Positions 1-6,018 are shown, counted from the stretch's first letter. The stretch is 8,685 bases of DNA from CAYGAM01 sp964347915 (GCA_964347915.1 CAYGAM010000088.1:1-8685), one strand, 5' to 3'. The notes: generated by a model not told the origin, from the letters alone. Program-made: numbers and translations.

Positions 1-173
1 AAAGTGCTGTCGTATCAAAGTGGAAATATACGCACGGATCGCCACTTTTCAGCGACAATAGTCATGAGCAGAAATATATCTCAAGGCAGTTCATTCTGCA
101 TAAGAATCAGAAGGCATAGTTGGTTGATTTTTGCGGCAACGGCTGTCCACTAAATGCAATGCAGAGCAAAAGA

Positions 174-183
174 AGATTATGGT
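174..183. repeat. 10-bp direct repeat, left copy (probable target-site duplication)
   Basis: AGATTATGGT here is identical to 293-302. The two copies bracket the 109-bp element. Only one copy is accounted for by the homologous coding sequence of gene C, as expected for a target-site duplication made on insertion. Confidence 0.8.
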
Positions 184-292
184 AATAGTTCGATTTCTGG
201 AAGTTTGGGTGTGAGTTTTGCTGCCTCGGAGGTATCTCCCGGGCAGATTCGCGCCTGAAATCCAGAATAGCTTCCAGAGCCCGAAGCATTGC
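184..292. mobile_element. MITE-like inserted element with imperfect inverted repeats
   Basis: This is about 109 bp of non-coding DNA with no counterpart in the intact HEPN gene. The left arm TTCGATTTCTGGAAG (189-203) and the reverse complement of the right arm, TTCGGGCTCTGGAAG (271-285), agree at 12 of 15 positions, with weaker similarity extending about 7 bp further out. In the middle, 221-231 and 236-246 form a second hairpin with a four-base loop. The insert is flanked by identical 10-bp direct repeats. Inverted arms, short length, lack of coding capacity and a target-site-like duplication are the usual marks of a non-autonomous miniature transposon mobilised in trans. The transposase family is not determinable here, and no transposase gene is in the window. 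Confidence 0.75.
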
Positions 293-302
293 AGATTATG
301 GT
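293..302. repeat. 10-bp direct repeat, right copy (probable target-site duplication)
   Basis: AGATTATGGT, identical to 174-183. It lies directly before the interrupted HEPN codons that carry the W30-to-stop change. See the left copy for the interpretation. Confidence 0.8.
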
Positions 303-305
303 TTT

Positions 306-690
306 TCAGTAGCTGCGGACAGATGTTTTCGCATTGAGAAAATTTGACGCGCCGTTATTGTAGATGCTCTGCGCTGCATGTCGATTAGTTGCTGCTTGAT
401 TCAAGATCTTTGTAAGATGACTTTTGTGCCAGTGAGATGCCGTTCTTGCAATTCTGAACTTGGAAGAATACAAGGTTCAAATTCGTATGCCGGCAAAACG
501 TTTTCCAGCTTAATCAGTTCTTCCTCTATTTGCCAAAATGTCTTTGTGTGTTCTTGGCTGTCATAGCCGATTACCAAAATTATTTTGTTATTGCACTGCC
601 TATACGAAATTGTTTTCACAGATTCAACGGATATAAGCAATGCAACGATCATCTCCTTCACTATCACTACATTTTCTGGTAATTCAAAAA
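306..690 (-). repeat. Segmental duplication, degenerate copy of 1604-1988
   Basis: Positions here correspond to positions 1298 higher without visible indels: the stop codon at 401-403 matches 1699-1701, and the stretch starting at 601 matches that at 1899. It covers the start of gene C and the last 90 or so codons of gene B. With the promoter repeat near 790 (offset 2388) it shows the whole A-B-C cassette was once duplicated in direct orientation, and that this copy later lost about 1,090 bp net. Confidence 0.85.
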
Positions 691-763
691 TACGCGCAGA
701 ATCAAGCCAATTTTGAAGATCACGGCGCAACGTGAATAAATTAGGGCGCTTTTCAGCTGCCAT
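401..763 (-). CDS. Chimeric A/B-like protein of the degenerate cassette (120 aa)
   Basis: The protein opens with MAAEKRPNLFTL, like the MASEKLPSPFTL that opens gene A. From about residue 30 it follows the C-terminal third of gene B: residues 51-120 are identical to B residues 140-209 at 50 of 70 positions by eye, including YDS.EH, LIKLE, YEFEP and SSEL. Residues 13-29 (RRDLQNWLDSARIF...) are of unclear origin but faintly resemble DFESWINDARKS in the middle of A. The parent frames of A and B differ by one, and a net loss of 1,090 bp (363 codons plus one base) joins them in frame. The promoter is retained and the frame is open, so it may still be expressed as the isolated B C-terminal domain. 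Equally it could be a relic that has not yet acquired a stop. Its HEPN partner downstream is dead. Confidence 0.6.
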   Translation of the reverse strand: MAAEKRPNLFTLRRDLQNWLDSARIFELPENVVIVKEMIVALLISVESVKTISYRQCNNKIILVIGYDSQEHTKTFWQIEEELIKLENVLPAYEFEPCILPSSELQERHLTGTKVILQRS

Positions 764-1348
764 CGAATTAACTTAGATTCAGATGCTAATAAACATACTT
801 TTTTTAAAATCATATAGGTAATTGCATGCATTGTTGCCGAAAAGAAACAACCTGTGCTCATGCTCTCGCTTTGATGCCGCACCATTCTTAATCGAAAATA
901 CAAAAGGCATGCGGCAGATGTCAGACGCATCTTTCTCAGGATGTTCAAGAATGCAAGATACAGCAGATGCATGAAAGTCTCAGATTTAGATCATGTGTAG
1001 CAAACATTTTTTCGCGAACCATGCATGCCGCTCCCTGGATGCAGACAGTGCAGATTATGTATTGCTGCGCCGCCGCTCCATCTTTTCAGACTCTGGCTTT
1101 TGCTGCATCCCCAGGCCTGAATCTTTTGATGGTGCTGTTTTTGCATGTGCAGATTGTATTCGTGGATGTCCTGTTTCTTGTATTGTGGTTCGCATTTGTA
1201 CTTTGCTCACCACATTATTTAAAAATGGCACGCTTTAGTTTTTTGTCAATTTTTTTAAAACTTAGCCGTGTTTTATTAAATTTCATCTTGATCGTTGATG
1301 CGCTTTGAAATACCGATCTGGTTCTGATCTTTTAATTCACTAGCAATA
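764..1348. other. 585-bp stretch with no supported gene
   Basis: The first 30 bp or so are the duplicated promoter. The rest separates the degenerate from the intact cassette. Open frames exist on both strands (a hydrophobic one on plus at 967-1308, a 52-codon GTG-started one on minus at 1055-1213), but none has a good promoter or family features. GCATGC occurs at 824, 907 and 1023. The T-rich runs near 1240-1260 do not form a clear terminator. Confidence 0.6.
787..793 (-). promoter_or_regulatory. TATA-like box of the chimeric A/B gene
   Basis: TTTATTA on the minus strand, centred 27 bp from the ATG at 763. The surrounding GCTAATAAACATA on the plus strand is identical to the promoter of gene A, at the same distance from the start, so it was duplicated with the cassette. 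It predicts a leaderless transcript. Confidence 0.6.
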
Positions 1349-1693
1349 CTACGACAAAGCATATTGGAGTGCAGAATAGTTATTTTTTGCAATGCCTAAA
1401 GACGAAGAATTCATTTTAATTCCCACAGTGTACCTTGATTTCATACTCAGATCAAAGAGTTTTTTATAAAATACATACGCTGACGGAAGATTTTTTTTTA
1501 TGAAGGGATTTCGCTTACGATGAGTAGATGGCAAGATTAATTGGTTTTTTTTACAATATCCATTTACTAAATGCAATGCAGAATAGAACAAACTTGTGAT
1601 TTCCCAGTCGATGTAGGCAGGCGTTTCTTTATTAAGAAAATCAGATACCTCTTTATTGTGGATGCTTTGTGTTATGTGCCAATTCAGAGTCAT
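1349..1693 (-). CDS. Gene C: HEPN-like protein (114 aa), putative RNase-type toxin
   Basis: Last gene of the A-B-C operon. Marks of the small HEPN-like family often described with 'DWxxxxLFYAALH' are visible: YIDW (27-30), LFYSALHLV (35-43), THRKRN (57-62), FYKKLFDLS (75-83) and SRY (86-88). The predicted structure is all alpha-helical and the length fits a single HEPN domain. HEPN proteins are commonly RNases or RNA-binding toxins in toxin-antitoxin or defence loci, usually beside a partner that neutralises them. The classical R-X4-6-H catalytic motif is not visible: no Arg is followed by His at that spacing. Activity is therefore uncertain, and the conserved H58/R61/R87 may serve instead. 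The start ATG at 1693 lies 5 nt after the stop of gene B. A longer frame reaching 1771 would overlap B and is rejected. The family call is by motif recognition only. Confidence 0.65.
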   Translation of the reverse strand: MTLNWHITQSIHNKEVSDFLNKETPAYIDWEITSLFYSALHLVNGYCKKNQLILPSTHRKRNPFIKKNLPSAYVFYKKLFDLSMKSRYTVGIKMNSSSLGIAKNNYSALQYALS

Positions 1694-1698
1694 TTTAT

Positions 1699-2328
1699 TC
1701 AGGACTGCTGTAAGATAGTTTTTGTGCCATGCAAATGCCATTCTTCTAACTCTGAACTGTGAAGAATCCAAGGCTCAAACTCGTATTCTGGTAAAACATC
1801 TTCCAGTTTAATCAGCCCATCTTCTATTTGGTCAAATGCCTTTTCATGTTCATGGCTGTCATATACTATTACTAGAATAAATTTGTCATCGGACTGCCTA
1901 TACGAAATTGTTTGCACATATTCAATGTCATTAAATAATGTAACAATTAGTTGCTCCATCGCATCTGTATTTTCCTGCAATGCAGGCATAGTTGCGGATT
2001 CAAACCGCCTTTGGGTGCCTTGCAACACAGATGCGCTAATTGACTGTATCTTTTGATCAATAATATGATTTATGATTTGTACAATTGCGGGCATATTTTC
2101 GGCAAGCTGTTTGGCGATTATTTTTTTAATTTCATATTCTTGATTTGGCGTGATGTTGGTTTTTGAAGATTTTAGGTCAATTAACTTTTTAGACACAGGC
2201 TGCACACTATATGTCCTGGCACTATCCATCGTATTTGTTGCAGGATATGACAGATCAAAGCCCTCTATCGGCGGCATGTTGATCACAATTGCGTGCTGTA
2301 AGTCGGAATTCATTTTTTGCATTGTCAT
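1699..2328 (-). CDS. Gene B: unrecognised protein with conserved C-terminal domain (209 aa), putative HEPN partner
   Basis: The N-terminal part (1-60) looks disordered or linker-like. Residues 65-105 are probably helical. Residues 138-209 are the best-defined part: a beta strand (KFILVIVYDS, 149-158), a charged helix (HEHEKAFDQIEDGLIKLEDVLP, in two segments across 159-180) and a second strand (YEFEPWILHSS, 182-192). This compact beta-alpha-beta unit is the part preserved in the degenerate paralogue at 401-763. It has no GS-X10-DXD nucleotidyltransferase motif, so it is not a recognisable MNT antitoxin. Placement 5 nt before the HEPN gene, and survival of the B-C junction in the degenerate cassette, suggest it is the cognate partner or regulator of C; this is inference. 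The start is uncertain: ATG 2328 was chosen to avoid overlap, but GTG 2355, ATG 2313 or ATG 2415 (overlapping A) are possible. Confidence 0.6.
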   Translation of the reverse strand: MTMQKMNSDLQHAIVINMPPIEGFDLSYPATNTMDSARTYSVQPVSKKLIDLKSSKTNITPNQEYEIKKIIAKQLAENMPAIVQIINHIIDQKIQSISASVLQGTQRRFESATMPALQENTDAMEQLIVTLFNDIEYVQTISYRQSDDKFILVIVYDSHEHEKAFDQIEDGLIKLEDVLPEYEFEPWILHSSELEEWHLHGTKTILQQS

Positions 2329-2362
2329 TTTTGGATTGGATTTTTGAACTAACACTCTTTCT

Positions 2363-3151
2363 CTACTCGCTTTTCTCGCCTTGCAGTTTATTGTAAACAT
2401 ATGATGAAACTGCAAATGCCATCAGCACTTTCATAATTTTGATTCTTAATTCCAATGGAGCATCCATCATTTCAGCGAATTCATCCTCCCACTTGTTAAT
2501 CATCGGGCTGGTTGCCAGCTTAAGATATGCAGAGCTTGGATCATCCATAAGTGCAAGAATTGACTTACCTGTCCCTCCGCCAGAGTGGTAAATTGCCATT
2601 GCCAAACGATAGATCAAGGTTCCACTATCCATATTTTTTTCTCTAAGCACCTCTCGCGCAGATGGAAATATTGTTGGATTTTGATTAACGTCTTCCAAAA
2701 TTCCCATTGCATTCAGCAGCTCATGAGAATTTTTTAGTGCGTTTTGTTGGTTAAATTTTGCATCAACTTTTTCATTTGTTGCCAAAAGATTCAAACTTTT
2801 CCTTGCGTCGTTAATCCAGGATTCAAAGTCGACAAAAATAGCCATCTTTGAGAGCGTCTTCATTGCAATAATCATATCAGGACTCCATTGGACTAAAGAG
2901 CCATTAGCATCAAGAAAAAACACCAAATCATCAGATTGTCCGGTATTTTTTATGAATTCATAGACTTGTTTATTCGCTTTGATCTCAACTACGCTGTCTT
3001 CCTTGCTGTCGTCTGGCACTAATCTGATGTTCAAGAATGGAAAGGTAGGAGTTGAGGAAGTTCTTAGGAACAGTTCATTGACGGATTCATTTACAGACAT
3101 CCCCGCACCAAACTGCAGAGTGAATGGGCTAGGAAGTTTTTCGCTTGCCAT
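2363..3151 (-). CDS. Gene A: unrecognised 262-aa protein, first gene of the HEPN-type operon
   Basis: I do not recognise a family. It begins MASEKLPSPFTL and contains a likely alpha/beta section (VVEIKANKQVYEFIKN, 54-69; DDLVFFLDANGSLVQW, 74-89). A long helical portion follows from about 92, including DFESWINDARKSL (108-120). SGGGTGKS at 190-197 resembles a Walker A loop but lacks the leading Gly/Ala and sits between helices, so ATP binding is not claimed. The C-terminus (235-254, LRIKIMKVLMAFAVSSYVYN) is hydrophobic-amphipathic and might bind membrane or a partner. The start at 3151 is 27 bp from a TATA-like box, and the same first residues and promoter recur in the duplicate at 763. An upstream extension to 3502 is only the antisense of the neighbouring gene. 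B follows after a gap of about 34 nt. Its role in the A-B-C system is unknown. Confidence 0.7.
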   Translation of the reverse strand: MASEKLPSPFTLQFGAGMSVNESVNELFLRTSSTPTFPFLNIRLVPDDSKEDSVVEIKANKQVYEFIKNTGQSDDLVFFLDANGSLVQWSPDMIIAMKTLSKMAIFVDFESWINDARKSLNLLATNEKVDAKFNQQNALKNSHELLNAMGILEDVNQNPTIFPSAREVLREKNMDSGTLIYRLAMAIYHSGGGTGKSILALMDDPSSAYLKLATSPMINKWEDEFAEMMDAPLELRIKIMKVLMAFAVSSYVYNKLQGEKSE

Positions 3152-3174
3152 CAAACTAAATTCAATTCTCAGGC

Positions 3175-3181
3175 TAATAAA
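3175..3181 (-). promoter_or_regulatory. TATA-like box of the A-B-C operon
   Basis: TTTATTA on the minus strand, centred 27 bp before the ATG of gene A. It is duplicated with identical spacing at 787-793. It predicts a leaderless polycistronic transcript covering A, B and C. It shares a 153-bp divergent intergenic region with the plus-strand promoter at 3276. Confidence 0.65.
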
Positions 3182-3275
3182 CATATTTTTTGGGCAGGGC
3201 CAGATACAAGGCTCGGATGCCGTCGTTGCATATGACATGCCGCGCGTCGCCAGCTCAACGCCGCGCGCATTGCAA

Positions 3276-3282
3276 TTTATAA
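3276..3282 (+). promoter_or_regulatory. TATA-like box of the 155-aa gene
   Basis: TTTATAA, centred 26 bp before the ATG at 3305, the spacing expected for an archaeal leaderless mRNA. Confidence 0.65.
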
Positions 3283-3304
3283 CTCCCCAGCCTCCCGTAC
3301 GCAT

Positions 3305-3772
3305 ATGCGGGCAAGATACTGGAAGCTTACGCCTGACGAGATGGACGGCCTTGAATATGATCCTGGCAAGATGATAAACTGGGATATCAAACTGACGCGA
3401 GAGCCTGAAGAGGAGGCAATTTTCATAGGAATATTTCTGTACCGGCACGGCACGCCCCTCAACTACGACTCCATACGAGGCATAGTGTATTATCACAACC
3501 ACATTGAGCGATCCGAGATTCCAAAGATCACCCAGTTTCTAAAGAGCCGCTTTGGCGGAAAAGAAAAAGAAAAGGGAGACAGGGTATTTCTTGAAGGTTC
3601 AGATGAAATATACGCCCCAAAAGACATTGCTGCGCTGGCAAGAGACGCCGAATCAGAACTCGCGGCAAAGGCCGCAATCACGCTGGAATTTGCCAATGTC
3701 TCAGAAGAAGAATTAAACGAAGCAAAAATGCCCAGCGCAAAACTGCTTCCAATACCAGGAGCCGGCAGATAG
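3305..3772 (+). CDS. Conserved-looking hypothetical protein (155 aa), charged, soluble
   Basis: I do not recognise the family. The N-terminal half appears folded alpha/beta: RYWKLTPDEMDGLEY (4-18), then EEAIFIGIFLYRHGTPLNYDS (36-56, split here by a turn at HGTP) and GIVYYHNHIERSEIPKITQFLKSRFGG (59-85), a strand, turn and helix. The C-terminal half is rich in Glu, Lys and Ala (helical, 102-140) and ends with a Pro/Gly tail. There is no signal peptide or membrane segment. The start is supported by a TATA box 26 bp upstream. It is divergent from the A-B-C operon, but its GC-richer composition resembles the TatC side of the window, so it probably belongs to the resident chromosome rather than the island. 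Confidence 0.75.
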   Translation: MRARYWKLTPDEMDGLEYDPGKMINWDIKLTREPEEEAIFIGIFLYRHGTPLNYDSIRGIVYYHNHIERSEIPKITQFLKSRFGGKEKEKGDRVFLEGSDEIYAPKDIAALARDAESELAAKAAITLEFANVSEEELNEAKMPSAKLLPIPGAGR

Positions 3773-3920
3773 GCGGCATCCCCTTGCGGCAATGCAGTCA
3801 ATGCTGTGCATGCGTCTTAGTACAGCGGGCTGCAGGCATTTAGCGCGCATGCGAGGAAAAGCATCCTATCGCACTACGGAGCTCATAACATTCCTGCGTT
3901 GCATATCGCATCAACAAAAG

Positions 3921-3927
3921 AATAAAA
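3921..3927 (+). promoter_or_regulatory. Probable TATA-like box of tatC
   Basis: AATAAAA, centred 29 bp before the ATG at 3953. It is weaker than the others in sequence but again implies a leaderless or nearly leaderless transcript. Confidence 0.45.
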
Positions 3928-3952
3928 CCCAATCACGGCATACCATACATGG

Positions 3953-4738
3953 ATGTCAGAGTTTCAGGAGATAAGCAAGCATCTGGAAGAGCTCCGAATG
4001 AGAATAGTAAGGGTTGCAATAGCTGTTGTAATAATTACAGCGTTCCTGCTTGCGTTTCACGGACAAGAGCATGAGATTGCAGGCTATGTGATATACTATC
4101 CTACGCCCGACCCGCTAAACAACATTGCGGCGCAGATAACCGACTATATGAGGGAAGATCTTGTTCCAGAGGGCGTTGACTTGATTCAGACGGCGCCGGG
4201 ACAGGCATTCTTTGCGCAGGTGTACATAGCAGCCCTGGTGGGAATCGTGTTTTCGATGCCGATAATAATCAGAGAGTCTGTCGGCTTTTTGAGGCCTGCC
4301 CTGCAGGAGGGCGAGATCAAGATTGGCAGGACGATAACTGTGCCGTCTATGGGGCTCTTTGTAGGAGGATGCGTCTTTTCATACCTGATGGTAATACCAT
4401 ACATACTTGAGTTTCTGTACGGGTACGGCGACGCGGCAAACCTGATAACATTCCTGAACGTCATGGACTTTGTCACTTTTACGCTGCAGTTTCTGCTGGC
4501 TTTTGGCATATCGTTCCAGCTGCCGCTTATCATGTACGCGGCCACCGTATCCGGAATGACAGACGCCAAATTTTGGCGGAAAAACCTGCGGTACGCAATA
4601 GTAATACTGGTAGTTTTTGGCGCGATAATTACTCCGGACGGCACCGGCGTTACAATGTGGTTTATTGCTCTTCCGATGATGGCGCTCTACATAATAGGAA
4701 TGCTTGTCATAGAGCGCAAGGCGCCAAAACAGCAGTGA
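3953..4738 (+). CDS. tatC: Sec-independent protein translocase TatC (261 aa)
   Basis: TatC is the multispanning membrane receptor of the twin-arginine pathway. It binds the RR signal peptide and, with TatA, exports folded proteins. The family signature HLEELRMRI is at 10-18, with E12/E13 in the signal-binding face. Six membrane spans are visible at about 17-35, 88-106, 128-156, 171-197, 212-226 and 231-253. The first external loop (36-87) contains the typical APGQAFFAQVYIAAL entry to span 2, and the cytoplasmic loop RESVGFLRPALQEGEIK (108-124) carries the conserved P-A-L and Glu residues. FGISFQLPL (184-192) and ITPDGTG...FIALPMMALY (226-246) are highly characteristic. Length is normal for archaeal TatC. 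It is not adjacent to tatA, which lies about 1.3 kb downstream on the same strand beyond a minus-strand gene. Confidence 0.96.
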   Translation: MSEFQEISKHLEELRMRIVRVAIAVVIITAFLLAFHGQEHEIAGYVIYYPTPDPLNNIAAQITDYMREDLVPEGVDLIQTAPGQAFFAQVYIAALVGIVFSMPIIIRESVGFLRPALQEGEIKIGRTITVPSMGLFVGGCVFSYLMVIPYILEFLYGYGDAANLITFLNVMDFVTFTLQFLLAFGISFQLPLIMYAATVSGMTDAKFWRKNLRYAIVILVVFGAIITPDGTGVTMWFIALPMMALYIIGMLVIERKAPKQQ

Positions 4739-5047
4739 TGCAAAGGCGGCAGTCCGGATTCCCGCAGCATCCAGAATCACGGACAGTGCGGCATTTGATG
4801 CTGCGCCAAATGCCGCCGTCATTCATCAAAGGCGCCAAAAATAATGCCTGGCGCATGCCGGCATCACGATTCTTGCCTGCCGGTACAGCGCCTGCCGTCC
4901 GCGCAGAACAGGCTTCCAGTGCCCGCCGCCCGGCCAAAATTGAGCGTCGTCCGGCCTGCCGCTGCATGCCCGCCAGTGCTTTGCAGCAAGGATTGCGGGT
5001 CAGGCTGTCCCGTACAGTTGATGCCCGCCGGCTGCAGCGATGCGTCT
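4739..5047. other. 309-bp gap without a supported gene
   Basis: GC-rich non-coding DNA between the convergent tatC and acylphosphatase genes. Open frames across it have Arg/Cys/Pro-rich, low-complexity translations with no family features. It holds GCATGC at 4853 and 4964 and an inverted repeat CCGGCA/TGCCGG around 4857-4882. A 22-bp stretch at 4904-4925 resembles the right arm of the inserted element near position 270. No clear T-rich terminator was seen. Confidence 0.6.
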
Positions 5048-5551
5048 CTAAATCTGCAGATGCGCCTTTATCTTTAAAATGTCCTCTTCTATTTTTTGCA
5101 TTCTGTTGGACATTATGTCGCGCAAGTCTGAGGCAAGCACGCGTATTTCTGATCTGGTCTTTTCCTGGCCGTCAAGCATCTTTTCCTGATTGGCAATTAC
5201 TTTGTCCTGCTTTATGTCGCTGTTCATCAACTGCAGGAACATTGTTGAGAATCCTTCTACCAGCTCGTCTTCAATGCTGCCTGGCACGATTTTGAACATC
5301 TTGAAGCGTCCCGCACTTTTCGAATACTGCACATCAACGGCGTCGACGCGCATAGGCTCCGTGCCGTCCCGTATTAGCATGGCAAGCCTGTCAATGTCTT
5401 CTTTCCTGCCCTCGCACTCGATCTCAACCGTGCCGTCATCAAGATTCTTGATGTATCCGGTAAGCTGGCAGTAGCCGGCCAGCATCAGTACGCGGTAGCG
5501 AAGGCCTACTCCCTGCACCGCACCGCTGACAAGTATGCGTGCCGCATCCAT
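5048..5551 (-). CDS. Acylphosphatase domain fused to a C-terminal coiled coil (167 aa)
   Basis: Residues 1-90 are an acylphosphatase domain: VSGAVQGVGLRYR (8-20) supplies the phosphate cradle with the catalytic arginine R18, and GYIKNLDDGTVEIECEG (32-48) supplies the catalytic asparagine N36. Known members hydrolyse acyl phosphates. The usual Phe before the catalytic Arg is Leu here (VQGVGLR instead of VQGVGFR), a mild change. Residues 92-167 are extra: acidic and heptad-like (QDKVIANQEKMLDGQEK..., then LRDIMSNRMQKIEEDILKI), probably a coiled coil for oligomerisation or partner binding. Stand-alone acylphosphatases are about 90-100 aa, so this is nearly twice the normal length. I recall similar tails in other archaeal proteins but cannot verify that here. 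The start at 5551 is supported by a TATA box 29 bp upstream. It is monocistronic and convergent with tatC. Confidence 0.88.
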   Translation of the reverse strand: MDAARILVSGAVQGVGLRYRVLMLAGYCQLTGYIKNLDDGTVEIECEGRKEDIDRLAMLIRDGTEPMRVDAVDVQYSKSAGRFKMFKIVPGSIEDELVEGFSTMFLQLMNSDIKQDKVIANQEKMLDGQEKTRSEIRVLASDLRDIMSNRMQKIEEDILKIKAHLQI

Positions 5552-5575
5552 AGCGCTTGCTTGCAGTTCAGTGCT

Positions 5576-5585
5576 ATTATATTTT
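5576..5585 (-). promoter_or_regulatory. TATA-like box of the acylphosphatase gene
   Basis: AAAATATAAT on the minus strand, centred about 29 bp before the ATG at 5551, with an A-rich stretch just upstream where the TFB recognition element would lie. Confidence 0.65.
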
Positions 5586-6011
5586 GTTTTTTACTGGCTG
5601 TTCACTTGGTTTTTCATGCAATACGGGCTTTTCACCCATGCCAGCGGCTGCAGCCGTTGCGGCCGGCGGCGCCTGGCCGCGCCAGTCAAAAAACCGGCAG
5701 CTGCGAGGCCCGCAGTGCAGATGCGGCATATCTTGGCGCGGCGCCGGAACATGCAGTCATGCTCCGGACCGCCTTAATCCAGCAGGATTTCATGACGCTC
5801 CTGCAATTTTTGCCGCGCAGTGTGCGGATCGGCTGCCAGAATGCAGTTGCATGCGAATGCATCTGTGACGCTGCTTGCAATATGCGTACGGAATGTGCAG
5901 CCTTCACTGCCAAAATCAAGATGTCAAGACAGGATCATGCAAGCATGTCGTTCAATAGAGGGCGGCTTTGCTGCAGCACCGTTAGCCAAGCCAGCAATGC
6001 AACCTTAAACC

Positions 6012-6018
6012 TTTAAAT
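6012..6018 (+). promoter_or_regulatory. TATA-like box of tatA
   Basis: TTTAAAT centred 26 bp before the ATG at 6041. It is only 8 bp from the alternative ATG at 6023, so it decides the start: transcription should begin at about 6041. Confidence 0.65.

Larger units (their letters stand above)
1..395 (-). pseudogene. Decayed copy of the HEPN-like gene C, interrupted by a small inserted element
   Basis: Read on the minus strand from 395, codons align one for one with the intact gene at 1349-1693. The codon at the place of its ATG is GCA. The next residues (AATNRHAAQSIYNNG, then SNFLN) match TLNWHITQSIHNKE and SDFLN, and W30 (TGG) is a TGA stop at 306-308. The reading resumes at 91-177 as FFCSALHLVDSRCRKNQ, matching LFYSALHLVNGYCKKNQ, then meets another stop at 91-93. 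Between the halves lies a 109-bp element plus one copy of a 10-bp direct repeat; deleting these 119 bp puts residues 30-42 back in perfect register. Homology before 91 is faint and probably carries small indels. With no start codon and several stops it cannot make the HEPN protein. The copy may continue past the window edge. Confidence 0.85.

Noticed and set aside
107..289. 60-aa open frame on the minus strand
   Set aside because: It runs through the inserted element into the HEPN relic in the wrong frame; the homologous reading is one frame over (FFCSALHLV).
1055..1213. 52-codon GTG-started minus-strand frame downstream of the HEPN gene
   Set aside because: Polar, low-information translation; the possible upstream A/T box is weak. 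It cannot be separated from chance.
967..1308. Hydrophobic 113-aa plus-strand open frame and the overlapping 993-1238 frame
   Set aside because: No promoter at the expected distance, two conflicting frames, and translations dominated by T-rich DNA (Leu/Phe runs) with no family features.
1694..1771. N-terminal extension of the HEPN gene to 140 aa
   Set aside because: It would overlap the end of gene B in another frame, and the in-frame ATG at 1693, 5 nt after B's stop, is the natural start.
2560..2583. Walker A-like SGGGTGKS in gene A
   Set aside because: The first Gly/Ala of the consensus is Ser, there is no preceding hydrophobic beta strand, and no Walker B is evident. Not enough to call an ATPase.
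3152..3502. N-terminal extension of gene A to a 379-aa protein
   Set aside because: The extension is antisense to the 155-aa gene and crosses the promoter of gene A. The degenerate duplicate shares homology only from MASEK onward and in the promoter.
4573..5295. 240-aa plus-strand open frame overlapping tatC and the acylphosphatase gene
   Set aside because: It overlaps two certain genes at its ends, and the translation is Arg/Cys/Pro-rich and unstructured.
5561..6016. 151-aa and overlapping plus-strand frames between the acylphosphatase and tatA genes
   Set aside because: Three mutually overlapping frames with Cys/Ala/Arg-rich translations. They lie across the tatA promoter region and have no domain.
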